A stretch of 29,875 nt of DNA from an archaeon (GTDB taxonomy: Archaea; EX4484-52; B79-G9). The notes beneath the pieces are model-generated. The model saw only the letters and a program-made list of their open reading frames with translations, searched no databases and was not told the origin of the DNA. Shown piece after piece: positions 21,769 through 29,606 of the stretch. Both the position numbers and the translations under genes were made by a program. The first letter of the stretch is position 1. Each line of letters starts with the position of its first letter. The stretch is taken from the NCBI GenBank assembly GCA_013139905.1, contig WSZW01000049.1, forward strand, positions 1 to 29,875, read 5' to 3'.

Positions 21769-22383
21769 CTATCGTATATTCATTGCCTGATAAACATTTA
21801 AACTATTTACTTTCGTGTTATAACATCCATCTTTTGAAAGTGCTACACCATACGTTATAATCCCCGTACGGTCTAAAAAACGCATTACTTTGTTTAATTC
21901 ATACGTACATGCAATCAAAAGCGCACCATCATAAATTTTTTCTGATACAATATGTTTTATTGACGATGATCCCGGAAGAATATAAAGATCATATCCTTTT
22001 TCAACACATTTCTTTTTTAATTCTGTAAATGGGCAAAGACCGCAAGATATACATTGAATTCCATCCCTTGTACTTGAAGCTGGACATTTTATGTGCCTCA
22101 TACAATGTGGTGCGAAAATCACACGTTTTTTTGTTTTTAAAAACTTTTTATAATGAGATTTATTTTTTAATGAAACCATTAACTCATCTAAATTTTTTGT
22201 ATCTGAAAAAATTGCATAAATTTGCTTTAATGGCATATAAAAAAAATCAAGAACATTTGCAAAAAAACCACAAAAAATCATTTTTCGTTTCAATGAAAAA
22301 TAACCAACAATAACTGATAATGATGTAAGTATAATTGCAATTATACTAGCTCCTACAATTATTTCACCTATTAACTCATACAT
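21769..22383 (-). CDS. DUF116 membrane-anchored cysteine-rich protein (copy A)
   Basis: The 204 residues start with one hydrophobic segment (about 6-30), followed by a basic linker and a cytosolic domain. The domain has the DUF116 pattern: PHCMRH with C94, C100, then GIQCISCGLC (C111, C114, C117), a later ACTYELN segment and DGCYNT near the end. The cysteine set could bind metal or an iron-sulfur cluster. Function in the family is unknown. The start overlaps the end of copy B by eight bases, so the two form an operon read from the right. Confidence 0.82.
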   Translation of the reverse strand: MYELIGEIIVGASIIAIILTSLSVIVGYFSLKRKMIFCGFFANVLDFFYMPLKQIYAIFSDTKNLDELMVSLKNKSHYKKFLKTKKRVIFAPHCMRHIKCPASSTRDGIQCISCGLCPFTELKKKCVEKGYDLYILPGSSSIKHIVSEKIYDGALLIACTYELNKVMRFLDRTGIITYGVALSKDGCYNTKVNSLNVYQAMNIR

Positions 22384-23017
22384 TTGTATCGTCCTCTAAT
22401 TTTTTTACAACTGCTTTTAAATCAACATCCGTATTATAACAGCCATCCCTTAAAAGCGGAATTCCCTGAACCGGCAGAATTGTAGATATTGCATGCATAG
22501 ATTCATTAAGTTCTTCAAAACATGCAATTCCTAAAACTTTTTTGGGTTTGTGTAATTTTACTATTTTTTTTACAAACCGATCTCCAGGAATTATAAATAA
22601 CAGATAGCCTGCGTCTTCGCATGCTTTTTTTATTTTTGCATATTTGCAAAGCCCGCATTTTGTACAAACATAACCTATTTGCGGATCACAACGGGATTTA
22701 CAATTTGGATGTCTCATACAATGAGGTCCGATAAGTATTTTTTTCCCGGTTGTTTGTTTATATTTTTCTAATAATACTGCGTTTCTAAATTCAATTAAAA
22801 TTTCGTCTATGAGTGTTTCGCGTATAAAAAATGTCTGGCATATTATTTTTGCAGGTGTATATAAAACATCAAGAATGAAAAGAATTGTTTTTGGAAACAA
22901 TAATTTTCTGCGCTTAAACGATATAACTGCCACTAAAAGAACAAAGGCAGATATAATTATTATTGCGGCTAATAAAACAACAGCTAGCTTCCCAATAAAT
23001 GAATAATTTATTAACAT
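22376..23017 (-). CDS. DUF116 membrane-anchored cysteine-rich protein (copy B)
   Basis: This paralogue of copy A (213 residues) has the same layout. A hydrophobic N-terminal segment (about 8-33) precedes GPHCMRH with C100, C106, C110 and GYVCTKCGLC with C118, C121, C124. IACFEELN and RDGCYNTDV follow. The extra cysteine between the two motifs distinguishes it from copy A. Translation is coupled to copy A by overlap. A heteromeric complex of the two is plausible but unproven. The 192 bases upstream are AT-rich with no other gene seen. Confidence 0.84.
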   Translation of the reverse strand: MLINYSFIGKLAVVLLAAIIIISAFVLLVAVISFKRRKLLFPKTILFILDVLYTPAKIICQTFFIRETLIDEILIEFRNAVLLEKYKQTTGKKILIGPHCMRHPNCKSRCDPQIGYVCTKCGLCKYAKIKKACEDAGYLLFIIPGDRFVKKIVKLHKPKKVLGIACFEELNESMHAISTILPVQGIPLLRDGCYNTDVDLKAVVKKLEDDTNV

Positions 23018-23209
23018 TTAATTACCTACTAATTATGAAACATCATTAAACATTATTAATATAACGGATTTGATTAATTTAGTTTCATCATGCTCTAACT
23101 AATAGATCTATAATTTAAAAAACAAATTTTTAACTATTACAAATACAATTAGTCCATAATAAATACATTTAATTATACATTATTTAAATTTTATTATATT
23201 GGTTAAATT

Positions 23210-23680
23210 TTAACGCAACATATTTATCAAATCGCTTAAAATTAATTTAGGATATCCCATATAAGGAATTCTTAAAAGAACTTTTCCGCGTATTTGATCA
23301 TGAGTTAGCGACCAGGGATCTGCAAATGGATTATTGTCGCCCCAGGTTTTATATGTACCATCTTCATTTTTTTTGTATGCTCTATGCACGATTAGTTTTT
23401 TCATACTTGGCTGATAATATACAATTATTGTGCCGTTCATGCGGCCAAAAACAAGTTCTTCAGGAGTTACTGAGTTTAATATCAATGCATCTCCACGCTC
23501 CAAGGTTGGAAGCATAGAACCTGATACCACAGTCACTACCGGATTTTGTGTTCCCAGAGCAAAACCTAATCCTGCATAAAATAAATAAGCCATTAAAAAA
23601 CCAAGAATAACGTAGAGAATATCGCCCATAATCTCATTTTTTTCTATTGTAGCTTTTACTTTTAGAAAAAAATCAGACAT
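23210..23680 (-). CDS. Signal peptidase I, Sec11 type (S26B)
   Basis: This enzyme removes signal peptides from exported proteins at the outer face of the membrane. The 156 residues contain a TM helix (about 19-41), the box B motif VVSGSMLPTLERGD with nucleophile S55, box D IVHRAY with H99, and TWGDNN with D115. The His in place of Lys is the archaeal/eukaryotic Sec11 signature. A hydrophobic C-terminal segment may add a second membrane contact. It lies 31 bases downstream of rpoL on the same strand. Confidence 0.93.
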   Translation of the reverse strand: MSDFFLKVKATIEKNEIMGDILYVILGFLMAYLFYAGLGFALGTQNPVVTVVSGSMLPTLERGDALILNSVTPEELVFGRMNGTIIVYYQPSMKKLIVHRAYKKNEDGTYKTWGDNNPFADPWSLTHDQIRGKVLLRIPYMGYPKLILSDLINMLR

Positions 23681-23711
23681 ATTATCTTCTCATAACATAA
23701 TATAAACTAAA

Positions 23712-23978
23712 TTACAAAAGTTTATTTATTTCCTTTTCAAATATTTTGATATTATCTTGTGTGTTTTTTATTGCAGTTAAAAGAGATTTTTTTGGATCTT
23801 TGCTTTTAATTATTAATTTTGGATTTCCTAGGTATGGATGTTTTTTTTCGTATGCTGCAAATGTCACAGTAGAATCGTTCCAAAGTTCTTCTCTAATTGC
23901 ATTTGGAAGTGTGTGTCTTGCACCATCCATTTTTATTGTTATCATTTCAGTTCCTGTTTTTGTGATATTTACATTCAT
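23712..23978 (-). CDS. rpoL: DNA-directed RNA polymerase subunit L (Rpb11-like)
   Basis: Subunit L dimerises with subunit D. The 88-residue product contains the alpha-like signature KMDGARHTLPNAIREELWNDSTVTFAAYEKKHPYLGNPKLIIKSKD, followed by a C-terminal helix. AGGTGG six bases upstream supports the start at 23978; ATG 23981 is adjacent, and the longer frame from 24017 adds unconserved residues. It follows dph2 on the same strand with a 48-base gap. Confidence 0.95.
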   Translation of the reverse strand: MNVNITKTGTEMITIKMDGARHTLPNAIREELWNDSTVTFAAYEKKHPYLGNPKLIIKSKDPKKSLLTAIKNTQDNIKIFEKEINKLL

Positions 23979-24026
23979 CATAACCACCTTTAAGCCCATT
24001 AAGATATTATATATCAATAGTTAAGT

Positions 24027-24974
24027 TTATAAAACTTCCTTATTTATTCGTAATATTGTGGACCAATTAACAATGGGCAAATGATACACAAGGTCGTCTT
24101 CAATCCTTGGACATGCGGTATTTACAATTACCTCTAATGTCATACCTTCAATTTTATCAGGCGATATGTGCTCCATGTTTAAAATCCATGCATTTTTGCC
24201 TTCTTTTTTAATTATTTTTACAATTTTAGATGTATTTTCATTAAACTGGCCTTTTTTTGTTGAGACTAACAAACCTATATTTTTTGCATCGTTGTATTTA
24301 ATTACTTTTAATATGCATTTTTTTTCGTAAAGTTCTTGCTCTTTTTTAAGATTTACTAATTCTTCGGTTTCTATATCAAAAACATAGATTGGTGTTTTTG
24401 TTGCTTTTGTAATTCCTAATGGATGAAATGTACCTGAACCTATGTAGAGTATAGCGTCTGCATTTTTAACAATTGCAGCAGTTGGATCACATCCAAGCAC
24501 TTGTCCTTTGTAGGGCAGATTTTTTGATTTTCCAATTAGAACTGTGTGTCCTTTTGATTCTAAAAATTCTTTTATTATTTCAAGTTTTTTTACGTGCTGA
24601 ACGGTTGTTGTGAGTGCTATTGTTTTGAATTTTTTGAGTTTATCTATATGTTTTTTTAGTAGTGTTAGTATGTCTGCATTAGAAAATACTTCTATGTATT
24701 CTACAGGAACAATACTATTGTTTATCATTTTTGTGTGTCCGATATGAACAATCAAGTCGCATCCAAGCATTTTTGCTGCAAAATCCGGAATATCACATGC
24801 ACCGTATGTCGGATCTGCATGTATTATACATTCGATTCCTTTTTTTTCAATTGCATCTGAAATCTTTTGAATTCTTGTCTTTAAACCTTCCGGTGCCTGC
24901 AAAAGAACTTTTTTTGGTTTTCTTTTATCTAATCTCGGCATTATTTCAGTTATTATTTTGTCTGTGTTTAGCAT
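24027..24974 (-). CDS. dph2: Diphthamide biosynthesis protein Dph2
   Basis: Archaeal Dph2 is a radical-SAM-like enzyme that transfers a 3-amino-3-carboxypropyl group from S-adenosylmethionine to a histidine of elongation factor aEF2. The 315 residues show VLLQAPEGLK, ADPTYGACDIPD (C60), QVLGCDPTAA (C162) and NTACPRIEDD (C288), the three cysteines that hold the 4Fe-4S cluster. ATG 24974 follows TTGATAATT; an upstream TTG at 24983 is less likely. Probably the first gene of a dph2-rpoL-signal peptidase unit. Confidence 0.94.
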   Translation of the reverse strand: MLNTDKIITEIMPRLDKRKPKKVLLQAPEGLKTRIQKISDAIEKKGIECIIHADPTYGACDIPDFAAKMLGCDLIVHIGHTKMINNSIVPVEYIEVFSNADILTLLKKHIDKLKKFKTIALTTTVQHVKKLEIIKEFLESKGHTVLIGKSKNLPYKGQVLGCDPTAAIVKNADAILYIGSGTFHPLGITKATKTPIYVFDIETEELVNLKKEQELYEKKCILKVIKYNDAKNIGLLVSTKKGQFNENTSKIVKIIKKEGKNAWILNMEHISPDKIEGMTLEVIVNTACPRIEDDLVYHLPIVNWSTILRINKEVL

Positions 24975-25071
24975 AATTATCAATTAACAAGATAATAATT
25001 TAAATTGCTATATAAACTTTGACGTTTTATATTTTTAGGTCTTAAATCATAAAAATAGTTTAAATATTAAA

Positions 25072-25076
25072 AAGAG
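25072..25076 (-). terminator. T-run after tRNA-Tyr
   Basis: On the minus strand TTTTT follows the tRNA after a short CTC, consistent with oligo-T termination. CCA is not encoded for this tRNA. Confidence 0.45.
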
Positions 25077-25209
25077 TCCCGTCGCCCGGATTTGAACCGG
25101 GAACAACTCGGTAACTGAAATTTTTTTTACGAATACTCGCTAATTCTTAGCACACACGAATGTGCGTACTTTTCTACAGCCAAGCACTCTACCATTGAGT
25201 TACGACGGG
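25077..25209 (-). tRNA. tRNA-Tyr (GUA) with a 61-base intron
   Basis: Reading the minus strand, CCCGTCG and CGACGGG form the acceptor stem with C1-G72, the identity pair of archaeal tRNA-Tyr. The D-stem is ACTC/GAGT and the T-stem CCCGG/CCGGG. The anticodon stem CTTGG/CCGAG encloses CTGTAG with anticodon GTA (plus positions 25175-25177). The intron is 25113-25173, between positions 37 and 38. Loop CTGT pairs with TCAG (three pairs plus a T-T mismatch) before a TTA bulge, a slightly relaxed bulge-helix-bulge. The intron carries a hairpin capped by TTCG. Confidence 0.94.
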
Positions 25210-25305
25210 TTTGTATGAAAACACATTCAACAAACAATAACATCTATTGATTACTTAAATGTTTTAAAGATTTCTTTAATTCGCTTAAAAAATAACAGAA
25301 CTCAA

Positions 25306-25316
25306 TAAATATATAG
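25306..25316 (+). promoter_or_regulatory. TATA box of the orphan gene at 25337
   Basis: TAAATATATAG lies 21-31 bases upstream of ATG 25337 with no Shine-Dalgarno between, suggesting a leaderless message. Confidence 0.5.
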
Positions 25317-25336
25317 TTTTAAAATTAATAAATTAT

Positions 25337-25804
25337 ATGAATTATTTAAAAGTTCCTTTATCCGGAATGTTTGGTTTTGGATCTGACGAGGTTTTATTTG
25401 AGTCTCGTGTGGCTGTATATGGAACTACTGGCAAACAGACAGAAAAAATAGGTACTGGCTATAATGTTATGTTTCTAAAACCTAACAAATTGATAGATGA
25501 TTCTAAAAAATCATATTTTCTTGTGCGCCCTAATGAACAAACAATAAAAACATCATTATTTTCTGTAGTTGAATTGAAAAAATCATTGACAAACCGATTT
25601 TGGGGCGAATTATTTTATTTGATTCCCAATACAGATGTTGATCTTTGTGATGGTGTGCCGGTTACTGATTGTATCTATCAGAACATACATCTTGTCGACA
25701 ATAAAGACATAACGGATTTTAAAAAAACCCGCATAAAACCAAAATCCCCTAACTCATTTCATGAGATTAATGCACGTTTGACTGGATGGTATTATTTGGT
25801 TTGA
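25337..25804 (+). CDS. Hypothetical protein, 155 residues, no recognised family
   Basis: The product has no signal peptide or membrane segment. It begins MNYLKVPLSGMFGFGSDEV, is moderately charged, ends with an aromatic ARLTGWYYLV, and has two cysteines (DLCDG, TDCIY). Alternating short hydrophobic stretches suggest a beta-rich soluble fold. It is transcribed from its own promoter next to tRNA-Tyr and converges with the secreted-protein gene. I cannot assign a function. Confidence 0.75.
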   Translation: MNYLKVPLSGMFGFGSDEVLFESRVAVYGTTGKQTEKIGTGYNVMFLKPNKLIDDSKKSYFLVRPNEQTIKTSLFSVVELKKSLTNRFWGELFYLIPNTDVDLCDGVPVTDCIYQNIHLVDNKDITDFKKTRIKPKSPNSFHEINARLTGWYYLV

Positions 25805-25925
25805 AATATCAAATAATTAATTCAATACAGTATTTATTATCTAAATATCTCGAACTGATATATTTAATATTTAAGAATATTATCTCTGTGTTGACAAGAA
25901 AACAAATAATTGAATTAACAATTAT

Positions 25926-27320
25926 TTAATCTATGCTAAGTTTTGCAGAAATTCCGGAATATTTTTTTCCGTTTTTATCGATTGCTGTTATTTCTGCTTC
26001 AGGAAGGCTTATACCACCAACAACATCCAGCATAGGTTTTAACGAGTATGATATTATTCTTTCTTCTCCAGGGTTTAATTTACCTAATTTCCAAACGAAT
26101 TCCGTTCCGTTCTTATGTTTTCTTTTAGATGTAGGCTTAATTGTATCTTTTGATTCTACAAATGTAAGAACTGTCGGGATGAAATCTTTAACTATAACAT
26201 TTTTAAGCTCTTTTTTGCTTCTATTTTTAAGCTCTATATGTACTGAGTAATTAACGCCTTTTTTGTATGTCTTTTTTTGTATGTGTGGTCGCTCTAATTC
26301 ATAAATTGCAACAGAAAGTATTGCAATTACAAGTAAAATCAAAAGATAATACATCCAGTAATTTTCTTTGTATTGAATGACACAAGTCTCATTTGGCGAT
26401 AATGTACATTCCCAAACGTATTCTTTATCACCGTTTGCAAAGCTTATTTTTGGTTCTGTTTGAAATACATAAAGCCAATCAAAACCGAAAAGACTTTTTC
26501 GAATAATTAAAACACCTTCAGTATTTCCTGTATTTACGCCTTCAATTACAACGGTTTTGTAAAATATATTTGAATCTCCGGTTTCTTTTGTGTTAAATAT
26601 TTCTTTTTCGGCGATTTGAAAATTTGTTGTTTTCTGCCCAATTACTTCGTCATAATTATCATATGCAGTTGCAATTACAAAATAGGTTCCTTTAGCTGTG
26701 TATTTATCAAAACTAAATTCTTCAGTTCCGGTATTTTCTCGTTTAATGTCTATTTTTCCAAGATTAATTATGGCTGTTTTGTTTGCATATTTATCTAAAA
26801 TCATTACCTCTACGTAAATGTTTCCGGAATCAAGCGTTCCTATATTTTTAACGCCGGTTATTATTTTTACTGTTTCTCCCGGTTCGTATGAATCTTTTTC
26901 ACTTTTAAGAGTTGTAAAATTCAGATCTTCGCGTTTAAGGACCGTAACAATTATTTTTTCTGTAATTACGCCTAAATCCGTTGTTACCTGTATTTCAAAT
27001 GGATAATTATCCGGAACCGCACCATAAAGTGGAGTGATGTAAAATTCAACTTCTGAATTATTATTATGTCCTATGTACTTATTATAATTAGAAATTGTTA
27101 TCCACGAAGATTTATCTGCACCTTCGATAAAAAAAGACATATTTAGTGCAGTTGTATGATTATTTTGGATTGTTGCAACATATTTTAGTGGCGTACCTGC
27201 ATAAGTTGAATAAGAAGTTGCGGCAATGTCTAGCGTTACTTCTTGTGTTGCATACGTAACGCTTACAGATAAAAATACAGTCAATAAAAAAACTAATGGA
27301 AATAATTTATTTTTGTGCAC
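25926..27320 (-). CDS. Surface protein with Ig-like/CARDB-type domains and a cytosolic DUF11-like domain
   Basis: The 464 residues begin with a signal peptide (LFPLVFLLTVFLSVSVTYA). An outside part of ~295 residues contains several beta-sandwich repeats, such as YVATIQNNHTTALNM and SYEPGETVKIITGVKNIGTLDSG, the latter typical of CARDB/NEW3-type adhesion-like domains. One membrane helix lies at about 322-342. The last ~120 residues resemble a DUF11-like beta domain (HIELKNRSKKELKNVIVKDFIP, GKLNPGEERIISYSL) that would face the cytosol if the topology is simple. GTG 27320 is the start, with GGTGG upstream. Role unknown; surface structure is likely. Confidence 0.75.
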   Translation of the reverse strand: MHKNKLFPLVFLLTVFLSVSVTYATQEVTLDIAATSYSTYAGTPLKYVATIQNNHTTALNMSFFIEGADKSSWITISNYNKYIGHNNNSEVEFYITPLYGAVPDNYPFEIQVTTDLGVITEKIIVTVLKREDLNFTTLKSEKDSYEPGETVKIITGVKNIGTLDSGNIYVEVMILDKYANKTAIINLGKIDIKRENTGTEEFSFDKYTAKGTYFVIATAYDNYDEVIGQKTTNFQIAEKEIFNTKETGDSNIFYKTVVIEGVNTGNTEGVLIIRKSLFGFDWLYVFQTEPKISFANGDKEYVWECTLSPNETCVIQYKENYWMYYLLILLVIAILSVAIYELERPHIQKKTYKKGVNYSVHIELKNRSKKELKNVIVKDFIPTVLTFVESKDTIKPTSKRKHKNGTEFVWKLGKLNPGEERIISYSLKPMLDVVGGISLPEAEITAIDKNGKKYSGISAKLSID

Positions 27321-27353
27321 AATGCCACCGTATGGGGTATATTAGGAATTATC

Positions 27354-27371
27354 CTCTATATATCGATATAT
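27354..27371 (-). promoter_or_regulatory. Promoter region with a perfect palindrome
   Basis: A 14-base palindrome ATATATCGATATAT (27358-27371) lies about 35-50 bases upstream of the surface-protein start. It contains the only TATA-like sequence there, so it is probably the promoter core and could bind a dimeric regulator. Confidence 0.4.
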
Positions 27372-27421
27372 TGTGATGGCTTGTTTATATAGTTTTCTTA
27401 AATACTGCCAATTTTTTTTAA

Positions 27422-28213
27422 TTATTGTTGTGAGTCAAGAATTGTTATCATCAAATCTGCTGCAAGTGATGGGGTTATATATCGCTCAACCATCGGATTT
27501 ACTTCAACTATGTCTGCACCTACGAGATTTATTTTTTTATTTAGAATTTCCAATACGTCTTTTGGATTCATCCCACCAGTTTCCGGATCACCGACGCCGG
27601 GCGCATAACTAGGGTCGAAAACATCCATATCAATTGAAATATATGTCGGTTTTTTGAAATCTATTTTTTTTAGATTTGTATTTATATTTTTTGAAAATAT
27701 TTTTTCTTCTTCACCTGCAGTCCTTACGCCAATAACTGTTATTGGAACGCCTAATTCTGAAATTCGCCGCATAACTGATGAATGAGATAGTTTTTCGCCC
27801 TGAAATTCGTTTTTCAAGTCAAAATGCGCATCAAAAGATAATATTTGTAAATCCGGATGTTTTTTTGTTAAGGCCATTATAGCACCAAGCGTTACAGTAT
27901 GCTCTCCACCAAGAATTAGTGGAATTGTATTATTATTGTATTGATGAAGATCCAGTATTGTTTCTTCCAGGCGTTCTAATGTCTTTAATGCATTTCCCGA
28001 AACTACGATAAGATTTCCAGCATCATATGTTTTTGTTGTTATAGCGCCCGTTTCTTTTGATAAAAATGATTCTCGAATTGCATTTGGTCCAAAACGTTGC
28101 CCTGGAATGTTTGTTTCCGTTGAATCAAACGGAACTCCAATAATTGCGAATTTCGCTTCATTAAGGTCTTCTTTTTCAGAAATCAAGTTGAGACGTTCAG
28201 TATATAGAAACAT
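27422..28213 (-). CDS. speB: Agmatinase/ureohydrolase family enzyme
   Basis: Ureohydrolases release urea from guanidino substrates using two manganese ions. The metal ligands are all present: GGEH (H105), SFDAHFD (D128, H130, D132) and SIDMDVFD (D195, D197), with SHSS and PSYAPGVGDPETGG around the substrate pocket. Length 263. In archaea agmatine feeds polyamine synthesis and also hypusine formation on aIF5A, whose gene lies ~1 kb to the right on the same strand. Whether this enzyme uses agmatine, or the agmatinylated factor, cannot be told from sequence. Confidence 0.9.
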   Translation of the reverse strand: MFLYTERLNLISEKEDLNEAKFAIIGVPFDSTETNIPGQRFGPNAIRESFLSKETGAITTKTYDAGNLIVVSGNALKTLERLEETILDLHQYNNNTIPLILGGEHTVTLGAIMALTKKHPDLQILSFDAHFDLKNEFQGEKLSHSSVMRRISELGVPITVIGVRTAGEEEKIFSKNINTNLKKIDFKKPTYISIDMDVFDPSYAPGVGDPETGGMNPKDVLEILNKKINLVGADIVEVNPMVERYITPSLAADLMITILDSQQ

Positions 28214-28229
28214 AAAGATGCAATTGGGT

Positions 28230-28244
28230 AAATATATTTAAATG
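28230..28244. promoter_or_regulatory. Near-palindromic TATA element between divergent genes
   Basis: TAAATATATTTAAAT is nearly symmetric and lies 17-31 bases upstream of the agmatinase start on the minus strand (leaderless). It could also serve the plus-strand orphan at 28300, whose leader would be about 38 bases with a GGTGGG ribosome-binding site. Confidence 0.45.
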
Positions 28245-28299
28245 TTTGTTTATTAAGAACTTAATAGTAGTGATATTATTTGCTTGATGGTGGGATGTT

Positions 28300-29130
28300 A
28301 TGAGTAATGAAATAGATGAAAAAACTAACGATTATTGGAGATATATAATACCTAACGAAAAATTAAAAACACACAAAACCGATTCAAAACTAAATAAAAT
28401 TCTTATAGAATGCCTTGCAGAATACAAACCAACTAACAATCAAAAAGAACTCACCGATGTTGATTTATCCGTGATTAAACCAACATTTACGCTTGATGAG
28501 TTATATGTTAAAATTTATAAGCGCGCAAGATTGCGCGTTGGGGAAAACATTTCAATAGAACAATTACCAAGTCATAAAGATTTAAATCATGTTATAGAAT
28601 CACTTTTAGGCGTCGATATATTAACTAAAAACCAAAAACAAACCAGTAATGGTAAAACCATCTATTCACAATCAAACACATTTACTAAAAATAAAACATT
28701 TCAAAGTATAATTCTTGAAAATATCAAAACACGAGGTTCTAAACATACAACCAAGTTAGACGAAAAATCAAAAACAAATAAAAATATAGTTGCCAGCAGA
28801 TTCAATGGAACAAACGGAAATGGAAATATTCTTGTAGGTGTATATGATCCTAAAGAAGAAAGCAATATTGGACTAATAAAAAAACATTACTTAAAAATAT
28901 CTGCTCTGAATACACCCCAAGTAAAAACGCAAATAATAACTTCCGAAGAATATAAACAAAACACAAATGGATATACACATCAACATGATGCAATCTACGC
29001 ACAATTAACAACAAAAGAAATGACATTCTTATTGCATACTGCTGACATAACAACAAAAGATATTGATAAATACAAACCTAAATCCGGTACATATATACAA
29101 TTAAATTCTAAAGACGCAACATTCTATTAA
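28300..29130 (+). CDS. Hypothetical protein, 276 residues, no recognised family
   Basis: The product is hydrophilic and rich in K, T and N, with no signal or membrane segment and no cysteine pairs. The N-terminal ~115 residues look helical (LNKILIECLAEY, TLDELYVKIYKRARL, LNHVIESLLGVDIL), a pattern compatible with a winged-helix or other small helical domain. The C-terminal half has short beta stretches (GNILVGVYDPKEE, HYLKISALN, EMTFLLHTADIT). GGTGGGATGTT precedes the ATG. It sits between agmatinase and aIF5A on the opposite strand. Function unknown. Confidence 0.75.
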   Translation: MSNEIDEKTNDYWRYIIPNEKLKTHKTDSKLNKILIECLAEYKPTNNQKELTDVDLSVIKPTFTLDELYVKIYKRARLRVGENISIEQLPSHKDLNHVIESLLGVDILTKNQKQTSNGKTIYSQSNTFTKNKTFQSIILENIKTRGSKHTTKLDEKSKTNKNIVASRFNGTNGNGNILVGVYDPKEESNIGLIKKHYLKISALNTPQVKTQIITSEEYKQNTNGYTHQHDAIYAQLTTKEMTFLLHTADITTKDIDKYKPKSGTYIQLNSKDATFY

Positions 29131-29149
29131 GTCACTATTCTATTAAAAA

Positions 29150-29536
29150 TTATTTAACAGCTCTAATAACGTTAGCGCCTGCGATTACCCAGTATTCTAC
29201 TTCGCCGCTTTCGGTAACGCCGGAAACATCATCCGGTATTTGTGTATCAAATGTCTCGTAAGTTACCATATCCATAAGTTGTGCAGTTTTACCATTTATG
29301 GTTAAAACCTGAGCTGCTCGTTTATCGATTATTGGTGATGGAATTTTTGATTCACCAGGTTTCATTATCATTCTTTTTTTACCATCAATAAGACCAGTTG
29401 CTTCAATCTTGCATTTAAGATGTCCATGTTTTCCCGGTGCGGATTTTGAATTGCCAACAACTCGGCATGGAATATCATCTACCATGATATAATTACCTTT
29501 TTTGAAATGTTTTGCTTCTACCTGTTCTATTGACAT
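29150..29536 (-). CDS. eif5A: Translation factor aIF5A (hypusine-bearing)
   Basis: aIF5A helps the ribosome through difficult peptide bonds and in termination. The 128 residues include the hypusine loop SKSAPGKHGHLK with the modifiable lysine K36, the N-terminal SH3-like domain (HFKKGNYIMVDDIPCRVV) and the C-terminal OB fold (AAQVLTINGKTAQLMDMVTYETFD). The residue two positions after GHGH-type loop is L rather than the usual A. GAGGTAGATATCA precedes ATG 29536. A deoxyhypusine synthase gene is not in the window. Confidence 0.95.
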   Translation of the reverse strand: MSIEQVEAKHFKKGNYIMVDDIPCRVVGNSKSAPGKHGHLKCKIEATGLIDGKKRMIMKPGESKIPSPIIDKRAAQVLTINGKTAQLMDMVTYETFDTQIPDDVSGVTESGEVEYWVIAGANVIRAVK

Positions 29537-29587
29537 TGATATCTACCTCGTTAAAAACTATGTGTATGTTATTAGTTGTAATGTGCT

Positions 29588-29599
29588 AAATATATAAAG
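29588..29599 (-). promoter_or_regulatory. TATA box of aIF5A
   Basis: CTTTATATATTT on the minus strand lies 52-63 bases before the start codon, giving a leader of about 25 bases that contains the GAGGT ribosome-binding site. Confidence 0.6.
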
Positions 29600-29606
29600 T
29601 TTATTG

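Noticed and set aside
22029..22313. Plus-strand frame opposite DUF116 copy A
   Set aside because: It is antisense to a recognisable conserved gene and has no leader signals.
25805..25925. Distant inverted repeat (TTAATTCAAT and ATTGAATTAA) between convergent genes
   Set aside because: The arms are about 85 bases apart in very AT-rich sequence and could arise by chance.
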